NCBI RefSeq assembly: GCF_003594875.1 | Contig: NZ_QZEY01000008.1 | Span: forward strand, 124,001-188,000 | Reading direction: 5' to 3' | Length of the DNA: 64,000 nt | Origin: Bailinhaonella thermotolerans | Lineage (GTDB): Bacteria; Actinomycetota; Actinomycetes; Streptosporangiales; Streptosporangiaceae | In this document: positions 34,314-41,693 of the stretch, piece by piece | How positions within the stretch are numbered: position 1 is the stretch's first letter | Layout of the letters: each line of letters begins with the position of its first letter | The notes under the pieces: model-generated | The model's database searches: none | Told to the model about the DNA's origin: nothing | Seen by the model: only the letters and a program-made list of their open reading frames with translations | Program-made: the position numbers and the translations under genes

Positions 34314-35583
34314 CCGCGGCGTTCCGGGCGCGCTCGCGGGTGGCCGCCAGGTCGAAGGTCGCCGCCAGCAGGGCGATGGTCAGCGTCGTCCGTACCAGCT
34401 CGCCGAGGAAGTCGAAGGGGATGAGCGCGACGTTCCAGAACATGAACGGATGGTCGTCCCCGATGATGTGGATCCCGGCCCGGAAGATCCGCTCGCCGAG
34501 AACCTGGATGCACACGTAGCAGAGGGCGAACAGCCCGAACAGCGGCGCGCCGGCCCTGACCGTGAGGCGGAGCGTGTTCGCCAGCGGGGTCCACTTGCCC
34601 CAGCGGCCGACGAACCGCGCCAGCGCCTTCCGCGTCCAGGTGTGCGTCCGCTCGGCCATGAGCGCCTGCCCCCGGGTCGCCACCGTCTCCAGACGCGTTC
34701 CGGCGATCACCTCGCGCGCGTCCTCGGCGTACGCACCGTAGATCAGGATGGCCACGGTCAGCCAGACGAGCGACATCACCACCGAGTCGAACACGTAGGG
34801 CCGGACCTCGCCGACGAGGTTCCAGAACGCCTCCCAGCCGGGGATCGCCTTCCTCAGCTCTTCGGTCACCTCGCCCAGCCAGACCGTCACCGCCCGGCTG
34901 CCGACCCATTCGGACCGGCCGCCCACCAGCGTGATCATCGCGTTCATGCCGATGTACGTGAAGATCAGCTCGAACAGCGCGGTCAGCGCCGCGGCGGGCC
35001 CGCTCTCACGCCGCTCGTGCCACTGCTGGGACAGATACCGGATGACGAACGCGCCGCCCATGAGGTAGAGCGAGAGCTCCCAGTCCAGGCCGGTGATCCC
35101 CTGGGCCGTGGTCCGGTCGAGCCACGCGCCGAGATAGCCCTTCTCGGCGCTCTGACGCGCGACGTCCATCTGGTAGAAGTCGATCACGTCCTGCTTCGCC
35201 AGGCCCCAGGTGAGATAGAGGCCCACGAAGACGATGATCGCGCGGCCGAGGCCGCCGATGAACGGCTCGTCGCTCTCGCCGTCCTCGCGCCGCGCCCTGA
35301 TCTCCCACATCCCGCCGCGCAGCGAGTACAACATGCCCGCCGTGACGATGAGCGAGAGCATCACCATCAGGCAGAACAGCAGGATCACGAAGACCAGCCG
35401 GAGCTGCCGCATCGATCCGTGGGACAGCTCGGTGGCGGCCACCAGGAGGCCGTGGCGCGCGAGCTGCCCGGCCGTGAACCAGATGAGGAGCGGCAGGATG
35501 CTCCGGCCCAGCAGGCGCAGGGTGTGCAGCGGCAGGGACCAGACGGAAGGCATGGGGGGCGCGGATCTGGACATCTGGTGCAT
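34216..35583 (-). CDS. Polytopic membrane protein of unknown function
   Basis: 455 residues from ATG 35583 (a second ATG, 35574, is also possible). About eight hydrophobic helices can be seen, including LRLVFVILLFCLMVMLSLIV, AIIVFVGLYLTWGLA, LTALFELIFTYIGMNAMITL, VVMSLVWLTVAILIYGAYA, LFGLFALCYVCIQVLG and LVRTTLTIALLAATFDLA. The C-terminal 35 residues are Pro-rich and disordered, and this part overlaps the convergent gene on the other strand. I do not recognise the family. Together with the divergent large protein and the three single-pass proteins it could form a membrane channel or assembly platform (inference). Confidence 0.72.
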   Translation of the reverse strand: MHQMSRSAPPMPSVWSLPLHTLRLLGRSILPLLIWFTAGQLARHGLLVAATELSHGSMRQLRLVFVILLFCLMVMLSLIVTAGMLYSLRGGMWEIRARREDGESDEPFIGGLGRAIIVFVGLYLTWGLAKQDVIDFYQMDVARQSAEKGYLGAWLDRTTAQGITGLDWELSLYLMGGAFVIRYLSQQWHERRESGPAAALTALFELIFTYIGMNAMITLVGGRSEWVGSRAVTVWLGEVTEELRKAIPGWEAFWNLVGEVRPYVFDSVVMSLVWLTVAILIYGAYAEDAREVIAGTRLETVATRGQALMAERTHTWTRKALARFVGRWGKWTPLANTLRLTVRAGAPLFGLFALCYVCIQVLGERIFRAGIHIIGDDHPFMFWNVALIPFDFLGELVRTTLTIALLAATFDLAATRERARNAAVSARTGEDPPGPGSANPPSPAQPPTPAAPAPR

Positions 35584-35640
35584 CGTATCGGGGGGCGGTG
35601 ACGAGGTGGGGGAGACCGGAGGGATATCGGGGAACGACGA

Positions 35641-35676
35641 AGGACCGGCCCCCCGGTTGTGGGAGGGGCCGGTCCT
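35641..35676 (-). terminator. Hairpin terminator after the DUF1416 gene
   Basis: Perfect 12-base stem AGGACCGGCCCC / GGGGCCGGTCCT with a 12-base loop, 41 bases beyond the stop codon of the DUF1416 gene in its direction of transcription. There is no U-run, as usual in high-GC actinobacteria. Confidence 0.75.
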
Positions 35677-35717
35677 CGCGTCGTTCGCGTCCCGAGGGAG
35701 GGGGGCGCGATACGTGG

Positions 35718-36029
35718 TTACAGGGTTACCTGGAGCTGGGCGACCTCGCCGAGGTTGGCCTGGACGCTGGTGTCCTTGGTGCGGCCGCCACCGGCGATCA
35801 CACGGACGGTCCAGGAGCCGGGGGCGGCGAAGAAGCGGAAGATGCCCTCGTCGTTGACCACGACCTCACCGGTGAACTCGCCGGTGGAGTCGAGGAGGCG
35901 GGCGTACGCCGTACCGGAGGAGCCGGTGACGACGCCCTGGATCACGGCCTGGGTGGACAGGTCCACGCCGGCCGGGAGGGTGGCGGTGACTTCAGGGGCT
36001 CCGCAGCCCTGAGCAGCGGCGGTGGTCAT
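35718..36029 (-). CDS. DUF1416 domain protein (SseC-like)
   Basis: 103-residue small protein that follows the sulfurtransferase gene with only one base between them, a pairing conserved in actinobacteria (SseC with CysA-type rhodanese in mycobacteria). It has the typical start MTTAAAQGCGAPEVTATLPA and a beta-sandwich body (VIQGVVTGSSGTAYARLLD, IFRFFAAPGSWTVRVIAGGG, LGEVAQLQVTL). Its biochemical role is not established; association with sulfur transfer is inferred from the constant neighbour. A terminator follows. Confidence 0.9.
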   Translation of the reverse strand: MTTAAAQGCGAPEVTATLPAGVDLSTQAVIQGVVTGSSGTAYARLLDSTGEFTGEVVVNDEGIFRFFAAPGSWTVRVIAGGGRTKDTSVQANLGEVAQLQVTL

Positions 36030-36030
36030 G

Positions 36031-36870
36031 TTAGCGGGCCTCCCCGAGTTCGATCGGCACGCCGACGAGCGAGCCGTATTCGGTCCACGAGCCGTCGTAG
36101 TTCTTCACGTTGGGCAGGTCGAGGATCTCGTGCAGCACGAACCACGTGTGCGCCGAGCGCTCGCCGATGCGGCAGTAGGCGATGGTGTCCTTGGAGAGGT
36201 CCACGCCCTCGCCGGCGTAGAGCGCCTTGAGGTCGTCGTCGGACTTGAACGTGCCGTCGTCGTTCGCCGCCTTGGACCAGGGGATGTTGCGGGCGGTGGG
36301 CACGTGGCCCGCGCGCTGCGCCTGCTCCTGCGGGAGGTGGGCCGGGGCGAGCAGCTTGCCGGTGAACTCGTCGGGCGAGCGGACGTCCACGAGGTTCAGC
36401 TTGCCGATCGCGTTGACCACGTCGTCGCGGAAGGCGCGCAGGGACAGGTCCTGGTCCTTGGCCACGTAGGACGTCTTCTCGCGCTGCGGGACCTCGGTGA
36501 CCAGCTCGCGGGAGTCCAGCTCCCACTTCTTGCGGCCGCCGTCGAGCAGGCGGACGTTCTCGTGGCCGTAGAGCTTGAAGTACCAGTAGGCGTAGGCGGC
36601 GAACCAGTTGTTGTTGCCGCCGTAGAGCACCACCAGGTCGTCGTTGGCGATGCCGCGCTCGGACAGCAGGGCCTCGAACCCGGTGCGGTCCACGAAGTCG
36701 CGGCGCACCGGATCCTGCAGGTCCTGCCGCCAGTCGATCTTCACGGCGCCACGGATGTGGCCCTTGTCGTAGGCGCTGGTGTCCTCGTCGACCTCGACCA
36801 GGACGACCTTCGGGTCGTCGAGGCGGGCCTCGACCCAGTCGGCGTCCACCAGTACGGCGGAACGGCTCAT
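36031..36870 (-). CDS. Thiosulfate sulfurtransferase (rhodanese, CysA/SseA type)
   Basis: 279-residue tandem rhodanese starting at ATG 36870 (MSRSAVLVDADWVEARLDD). The inactive N-terminal repeat has KGHIRGAVKIDWRQDL; the active C-terminal repeat has VDVRSPDEFTGK, the insert LPQEQAQRAGHVPTARNIPW and the catalytic cysteine in AYCRIGERSAHTWF. It transfers sulfane sulfur from thiosulfate to acceptors. The cysteine-containing leader peptide at 37156-37239 and a 285-base spacer lie upstream, which suggests expression is tuned to cysteine supply. DUF1416 follows in the operon. Confidence 0.94.
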   Translation of the reverse strand: MSRSAVLVDADWVEARLDDPKVVLVEVDEDTSAYDKGHIRGAVKIDWRQDLQDPVRRDFVDRTGFEALLSERGIANDDLVVLYGGNNNWFAAYAYWYFKLYGHENVRLLDGGRKKWELDSRELVTEVPQREKTSYVAKDQDLSLRAFRDDVVNAIGKLNLVDVRSPDEFTGKLLAPAHLPQEQAQRAGHVPTARNIPWSKAANDDGTFKSDDDLKALYAGEGVDLSKDTIAYCRIGERSAHTWFVLHEILDLPNVKNYDGSWTEYGSLVGVPIELGEAR

Positions 36871-37155
36871 GGGGGAACCTCCGTTTTGTATTCGTCTATC
36901 GGTTTCGGCGGGTGTTATCCGTCGGTGAGGTGCGGGACGCGGCCGGCGTGGATGGCCGGGGACCGCGTCACAGAGGGCCACGAGGAGGCATGGACGCCGT
37001 CGTACGCCACGGGAACCCGCGGCCGCGCGAGAAGGGCGGGCGGGTGACCGGTGGTTGAGATCGCGGCGGGACGTGCGCCGCTTGGATCGACGCGCATCAC
37101 GGGATGCTCCTTCGGGACCTGAGTTCGCGGAGTGTGCTCCGCTGCGGGAATCGCC
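36871..37155 (-). promoter_or_regulatory. Leader region between the leader peptide and the sulfurtransferase gene
   Basis: About 285 bases of probable 5' untranslated RNA. It contains no convincing gene. If the leader peptide acts as in mycobacterial cysteine attenuation, this stretch should hold the alternative structures that expose or hide translation of the sulfurtransferase gene. I did not identify a specific hairpin pair. Confidence 0.4.
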
Positions 37156-37239
37156 TCAGGCCGCGCGACAGAGCGCGGTGGCGACGCGGCAGAAGTCGAC
37201 CGCGCGCCGCTTCGTCAGCAGCTCTGTCCTCGGATGCAT
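37156..37239 (-). CDS. Cysteine-containing leader peptide upstream of the sulfurtransferase operon
   Basis: 27-codon frame, ATG 37239 to TGA 37156, found by direct reading since it is too short for usual gene calling. Its second half, AVDFCRVATALCRAA, matches the conserved actinobacterial leader peptides (VDLCR...LCR type) known upstream of sulfur genes, including the Ms5788A-type peptide ahead of cysA2-sseC in mycobacteria. It lies 285 bases before the sulfurtransferase start on the same strand. The two cysteine codons may make ribosome progress sensitive to charged tRNA-Cys. The match in both sequence and place makes it convincing; the mechanism here is inferred. Confidence 0.8.
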   Translation of the reverse strand: MHPRTELLTKRRAVDFCRVATALCRAA

Positions 37240-37340
37240 GGGCACGACGCTACACGGCGTCTCGTCATCTGTCACATGTGGTCCGGTTCCTGAGACGGCG
37301 CCGGAGGTCGGCGGCCCGCGCCGGGCCGGACAGGCGCCCA

Positions 37341-37379
37341 GGTCAGGCGGCCGGGTCAGGCGGCCGGGTCAGGCGGCCG
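37341..37379. repeat. 13-bp triplicate spanning the thioredoxin stop codon
   Basis: Three exact consecutive copies of GGTCAGGCGGCCG (37341-37353, 37354-37366, 37367-37379). The third contains the stop codon and the last two alanine codons of the thioredoxin-like gene, so the gene's 3' end has been tandemly copied downstream. Confidence 0.95.
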
Positions 37380-37704
37380 TGCCGGGCTCGATGGCCTCGC
37401 CGAGGGCGGCGAGCACGTCGAGCTTGCGCGGCTGGCCGGCGGCGTGCCTGGTCACCCGGCCGCGCGCGTCGAGCACGAACACCGCGGGGGTGCTCCGCAC
37501 GCCGAGCGAGCGGACCAGGTCGAGGTGCGACTCGGCGTCGATCTCGACGTGCCGCACCCCGGGCACCAGCGCGGCCACGTCGGCGAGCACCCGCCGGGTC
37601 GCGCGGCACGGCTGGCAGAACGCGGTCGAGAACTGCACGAGCGTCGCCCGCTCCCCCAGCTCGGCCCCGATCTCCGCCGCCGTGATCACCCGCTCGCCCT
37701 CCAC
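37369..37704 (-). CDS. Thioredoxin-family protein
   Basis: 111-residue thioredoxin fold with redox motif CQPC in LVQFSTAFCQPCRATRRVL (residues about 22-40) and the cis-proline segment VRSTPAVFVLDARGR. The usual thioredoxin WCGPC tryptophan is replaced (AFCQPC), as in many actinobacterial thioredoxin-like proteins. GTG 37704 is used, with GGAGG upstream; GTG 37689 is an alternative. It should reduce disulfides in the cytoplasm. It is upstream of the leader peptide of the sulfur operon, on the same strand, and may be part of the same sulfur/redox block. Confidence 0.88.
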   Translation of the reverse strand: MEGERVITAAEIGAELGERATLVQFSTAFCQPCRATRRVLADVAALVPGVRHVEIDAESHLDLVRSLGVRSTPAVFVLDARGRVTRHAAGQPRKLDVLAALGEAIEPGTAA

Positions 37705-37881
37705 CCGTGACCTCCCGGAACGCCGTCCCCTTCGCGATCGAGGCTACGCCACCGGCCCCGCCGGCGCGTGTACGGCTCCCGCCGGGGCCTCCCGCCGCCT
37801 CCCCCACCCCCATCCGCGCGGTTCACCCGCACGCCGTACGGCTCGCGCGGGGCGGCGCGAGCCGTACGGGACGGGCGGGGG

Positions 37882-39294
37882 TCAGGAGGCGGGGACGGTG
37901 TCCACCCAGGGGACGGAGTCGGCGCGGTAGCGGCCGACGCGGGCGAGGACGTCGGCGGGGGCCACGACCTCGTTCTTGGAGTGGTAGAACCAGTCCACCT
38001 GCTGGACGTAGTGGCGCGGGGTGGACGAACCGAGCAGGCCGCCCGAGATGAACCACAGGTTGAAGTTCACCGACTGGACGGTCTCGGGGTAGTAGTCCCC
38101 TCCGTGCTCGGCGAACAGGGCGCCGTCCACGTAGTAACGGATCCTGCCGTCGGCCACCTGGAGCACCAGGTCGTGCCAGCCTTCGTAGCTCTGGCGCACC
38201 TCGGTGTGGACGTTGACGGCCTGCCAGGGCTCGTTGCGGTAGGTCTCCCAGCTCGTGGCGTAGAGGATGTTGCCCGGTTCTCCCCAGCCGCCGTTCGGCA
38301 GGTACTCGAAGTCCTGCTCGCTGTAGTCGGGGTCCAGGTCGTACCGGAGCGGGGTGATCGTGAAGAACGTCTGGACGACGTGGTCGCCGTCGGGGCCGGC
38401 GACGGGCGCGTCGGAGAACCTCACCCGGGCGGCGTACGTGCCCTCCAGGAACTTGCGCTGGTGCAGCACCTCCGACTGCGTGGTGCCCGCGGCCGTGCCG
38501 TCGGTGCCGGCGCGGAGCTGGAGCGCGCGGTTCCCGCCGGACAGGACCGGGAACGAGACGTTCTCCCTGGGCCAGGAGGCGCCGGGCACGCCGGGGCCGC
38601 CGGCGTTGGTGCGGACGGTCCAGTGGTGGGCCGAGAGCGCCGGGTCGTCGGGGCCGGAGTAGGCGAAGTCGTCGAACACGACGCCGGAGCCGCCGGGCGG
38701 CCCGGTGGGCGTCACGGTCGGGGTGGGCGTCGGCGTGGGGTCCGCGCCGCCGGGGGCCTCGCCCCAGACGCGCTCGCCGCCCCGGTAGACCGCGACCTTG
38801 GTCCAGTCGCCGTACGTCGTGCGGGCCGGGCCGAAGGAGAAGTCGTCGCTCTGGGTGAGCCTCTGCCAGTCGGAGCGGTGGAAGCGGAGCTGCATGTCGC
38901 CCGTGCGCGCGCCCGCGGCCAGGTGGCCGGAGGTGAAGCCCACCTCCAGGTAGCGGTCGGCGGTGGGCGTGGCGGGGGAGACGGCGCCGAACGTCCCGGT
39001 GATCCGGGAGCAGGACACCACCGCCCAGGAGCAGGCGAAGCGGTACTGCTGCGCCGGGGAGTCGGCCCGGAAGAAGTAACGGATCCTCACGTCTGCGAGG
39101 GAGACGGGGGACGTCCCCTCGTTGATCAGGTCGAACCAGGGCTCGGCCTGGTCCGCGGTGGCGCCGGGCGCGCTCGTCTTGTACTGGAGCCGCAGCCCGG
39201 GCGCGGCGCCCGCCGGGCCGGCGGCCACGGCGGCGACGGTGGCCAGCAGGGCGGTCAGCACGCCGCCCAGCAGCAGGTTCCTTCCTCGTGACAT
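37882..39294 (-). CDS. Secreted CBM3-GH16-type polysaccharide hydrolase
   Basis: 470-residue secreted enzyme. A signal peptide (LLLGGVLTALLATVAAVAAG, cleavage near AGAAPG) precedes a family 3 cellulose-binding module (residues about 32-165: LQYKTSAPGA, AEPWFDLINEGTSPVSL, YLEVGFTSGHLAAG, FHRSDWQRLTQSDDFSF), a Pro/Thr linker, and a concanavalin-fold domain. The catalytic-like motif SEQDFEYLP matches the GH16 E-x-D-x-E pattern, followed by GWHDLVLQVADGRIRYYVDG. It would bind cellulose or a similar wall polymer and cut a beta-glucan or related polymer; the exact specificity is unclear. It is a member of the carbohydrate-use block with the GH20 enzyme and the ABC importer. Confidence 0.82.
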   Translation of the reverse strand: MSRGRNLLLGGVLTALLATVAAVAAGPAGAAPGLRLQYKTSAPGATADQAEPWFDLINEGTSPVSLADVRIRYFFRADSPAQQYRFACSWAVVSCSRITGTFGAVSPATPTADRYLEVGFTSGHLAAGARTGDMQLRFHRSDWQRLTQSDDFSFGPARTTYGDWTKVAVYRGGERVWGEAPGGADPTPTPTPTVTPTGPPGGSGVVFDDFAYSGPDDPALSAHHWTVRTNAGGPGVPGASWPRENVSFPVLSGGNRALQLRAGTDGTAAGTTQSEVLHQRKFLEGTYAARVRFSDAPVAGPDGDHVVQTFFTITPLRYDLDPDYSEQDFEYLPNGGWGEPGNILYATSWETYRNEPWQAVNVHTEVRQSYEGWHDLVLQVADGRIRYYVDGALFAEHGGDYYPETVQSVNFNLWFISGGLLGSSTPRHYVQQVDWFYHSKNEVVAPADVLARVGRYRADSVPWVDTVPAS

Positions 39295-39406
39295 CTCCTG
39301 GCTCTTCCTTCCTCGTGGGGGACGGGAACGGCTGAGGGATCAGGGCCCGCGTCGCGGGTGACGGGAACGGCCGGGCGGCGACGGCGGGGCGAGGGGGCGG
39401 GATCGG

Positions 39407-40681
39407 CTAGGGGATCAGCGGGCCCGCGTTGACGCCCTGGGCGCGGAGGCGGTCCAGGTGCGGGCCGAGCCGGGCGAGGAATTCGCCGTAGTCGCCCGCC
39501 GTGCCCCAGGCGACCTCGGCGAACGCGCACAGGCGGGGGAAGGCCATGTACTCCACCCGCTCCGGCGCGGGCATGTACTCCGTCCAGAGCTGGCACTGCA
39601 CCCCGCGCACGCCGGGGTCGGGCGCGAAGCCGTACACCTCGGCGAGGGGCAGCACCGGGGCCGGGGCGGGCAGGCCCCCGGGGTCCTCCGGCGAGGGGCG
39701 GTAGTCCAGGTAGGTCCTCGTGTGCGGGGTGAGGACGACGTCGTCGCGGCCGGGCCCCGCCCGTTCCTCCAGCCACACCATCGCCGTCGTGCCCGGGGGC
39801 GGCGGCTGGGCGGGGTCGTCCCAGCTCACCAGGCGCCTGCCGCGCGCGGCCAGGTGCTCGGCCATGCGCCCGACGAACCAGCCGCGCGCCGCCTCCGGGC
39901 CGCTCAGCCCCAGCTCCCCGATCCGCCGGAGCGCCCGGGGATCGGCGGCCCACTCGGCGTGCGGGCACTCCTCACCGCCGACGTGGACGAACTCTCCGGG
40001 GAAGAGCTCGATCACCTCGTCGAGCACGTCCCGGCAGAACGCGAGCGTGCTCTCCTCCAGGTTGAACACGTGCTCGCTGATCCCCCACCCGTCCCAGACG
40101 CCGAGCCGCCGGTCCGGGTGGTTGCCGAGGCGCGGGTACGCGGCGATCGCCGCCTGGGCGTGGCCGGGCATCTCGATCTCGGGGACGACCGTGACGAACC
40201 GCTCGGCGGCGTGGGCGACGATCTCGGCGACGTCCTCGCGGGTGTAGAAGCCGCCGCCCGCCGCGCCCACCTCGGTCAGCCTCGGGTACCGCTTGATCTC
40301 CAGCCGCCAGCCCTGGTCGTCGGTCAGGTGCAGGTGCAGCACGTTGAGCTTGTGGGCGGCGATCAGGTCGATGAGCCGCAGCACGAACTCCTTGGGCATG
40401 AAGTGCCGCGCCACGTCGAGCAGCACGCCGCGCCAGCCGTACCGGGGCCGGTCCTCGATCGTCCCGTACGGCACCGCGGGCCCGAACTGCTCCAGCGTGC
40501 GCAGCCCGTAGAAGCGCCCGGCGGGACCGCCCGCGGTCAGCAGGACGCCGGGGGGGCCGGCCTCGACGCGGTACCCCTCCTCGCCGAGCGCGGGGTCGTG
40601 CGGCGCGAGCCGTACGAGACCAGGGTGGACGGCGACGGACCCGTCGCGGAGGGCGGACGAGCGCGGCCGGGGAATGATCAC
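39407..40681 (-). CDS. Family 20 glycoside hydrolase (beta-N-acetylhexosaminidase)
   Basis: 424-residue GH20 enzyme without a signal peptide, probably cytoplasmic, cleaving terminal GlcNAc/GalNAc from imported oligosaccharides. The small N-terminal domain (GPAGRFYGLRTLEQF) leads to the barrel with RGVLLDVARHFMPKEFVLRL, KLNVLHLHLTDDQGWRLEIK and VPEIEMPGHAQAAIAAYP. The catalytic pair is normally Asp-Glu in HxGGDE; here it reads HVGGEECPHAEW (about residue 235), so the assisting Asp is replaced by Glu. It lies downstream of the ABC importer genes on the same strand after a 190-base spacer with an 8-bp repeat. Confidence 0.9.
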   Translation of the reverse strand: MIIPRPRSSALRDGSVAVHPGLVRLAPHDPALGEEGYRVEAGPPGVLLTAGGPAGRFYGLRTLEQFGPAVPYGTIEDRPRYGWRGVLLDVARHFMPKEFVLRLIDLIAAHKLNVLHLHLTDDQGWRLEIKRYPRLTEVGAAGGGFYTREDVAEIVAHAAERFVTVVPEIEMPGHAQAAIAAYPRLGNHPDRRLGVWDGWGISEHVFNLEESTLAFCRDVLDEVIELFPGEFVHVGGEECPHAEWAADPRALRRIGELGLSGPEAARGWFVGRMAEHLAARGRRLVSWDDPAQPPPPGTTAMVWLEERAGPGRDDVVLTPHTRTYLDYRPSPEDPGGLPAPAPVLPLAEVYGFAPDPGVRGVQCQLWTEYMPAPERVEYMAFPRLCAFAEVAWGTAGDYGEFLARLGPHLDRLRAQGVNAGPLIP

Positions 40682-40720
40682 GTTGCGGATCCCTTCACGG
40701 CGTGCGCGGGCACGCCGAAC

Positions 40721-40768
40721 GGTCGGAGGGTCGGAGGGTCGGAGGGTCGGAGGGTCGGAGGGTCGGAG
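40721..40768. repeat. Six-copy 8-bp tandem repeat
   Basis: Six exact consecutive copies of GGTCGGAG in the spacer between the ABC permease and the GH20 gene, 40 bases upstream of the GH20 start. It is a likely slippage-prone variable-number repeat. Confidence 0.97.
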
Positions 40769-40871
40769 GACGCCGGGACCACCGGGCCCGGCGCCGGGAC
40801 GTCCGGTACGGCGGCGCCCCAGGGCCCGCAGGGCGCGGCGGTGCCCTGGCGCCCCGCCGTACCCGGACCGG

Positions 40872-41693
40872 TCAGCCCTTGACGGCGCCGGCGAGGGCGC
40901 CGGTGACGACGCGGCGTTGCAGGACGAGGAAGACGAGCAGCACGGGGAGCATGAAGAGGGTCGAGGCGGCCATGGTCGCGCCCCAGTCGGTGCCGAAGAC
41001 GTTGGAGAACGACGAGAGCCAGACCGGCAGGGTGCGGTCGTCCTGGTTCTTGATGATCAGCGTGTTGGCGAAGGCGAACTCGTTCCAGGCGGTGATGAAG
41101 CCGAGCAGCGAGGTGGACATCAGCCCGGGGGCGAGCAGCGGCAGCACGACCCGGCGGAACGCGGCCGGCCGGCTCGCCCCGTCGGTGAGCGCCGCCTCCT
41201 CCAGTTCGGGCGGGATCGAGGCGAGGAACCCGCGCAGGGTCACGATCGCGATGGGCAGGGTGATCATGAAGTAGACGAGGGTGAGCATCGCCGCCCGGTC
41301 GAGCATGTTCGTGTCCCTGGCGATGATGAACATCACCGTGAGCAGCGCCTCCCACGGGGCCATCTGCGCGATGAACACCATGAGCACGAACGCCCGCCGC
41401 CCCCGCCACCGCAGCCGCGCCACGGCGAAGGCCGCGAGCAGCGCCACGGCCAGCGACAGCAGTACGGCTCCCGCCGTGACCAGCAGGCTGTTGCGCCAGA
41501 ACCCCCAGAACCCGTCCGCGGCGACGGCCGTGGCGAAGTGCTCCAGCGTCGGGCGGGAGGGCCAGAACGCCGGGGTCTCGGACGTGATCTCAAGGGTGGG
41601 CTTGACGGCGGTGACGACCATCCAGTACACGGGGAACACCGAGACCAGCAGGATCGCCAGCGCGAGCGCGTTGAGCAGGACGCGGCGGATCAT
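40872..41693 (-). CDS. ABC sugar transporter permease (MalG type)
   Basis: 273-residue permease starting at ATG 41693, which overlaps the upstream permease stop (ATGA). Six hydrophobic helices; the ATPase-contact EAA loop reads ELEEAALTDGASRPAAFRRV. The N-terminus (VLLNALALAILLVSVFPVYW) is typical of MalG-like subunits. It forms the membrane channel with the adjacent MalF-type subunit. An ATPase gene is not in this operon, so a shared MsiK-type ATPase elsewhere is expected, as usual in actinobacterial sugar importers. Confidence 0.94.
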   Translation of the reverse strand: MIRRVLLNALALAILLVSVFPVYWMVVTAVKPTLEITSETPAFWPSRPTLEHFATAVAADGFWGFWRNSLLVTAGAVLLSLAVALLAAFAVARLRWRGRRAFVLMVFIAQMAPWEALLTVMFIIARDTNMLDRAAMLTLVYFMITLPIAIVTLRGFLASIPPELEEAALTDGASRPAAFRRVVLPLLAPGLMSTSLLGFITAWNEFAFANTLIIKNQDDRTLPVWLSSFSNVFGTDWGATMAASTLFMLPVLLVFLVLQRRVVTGALAGAVKG

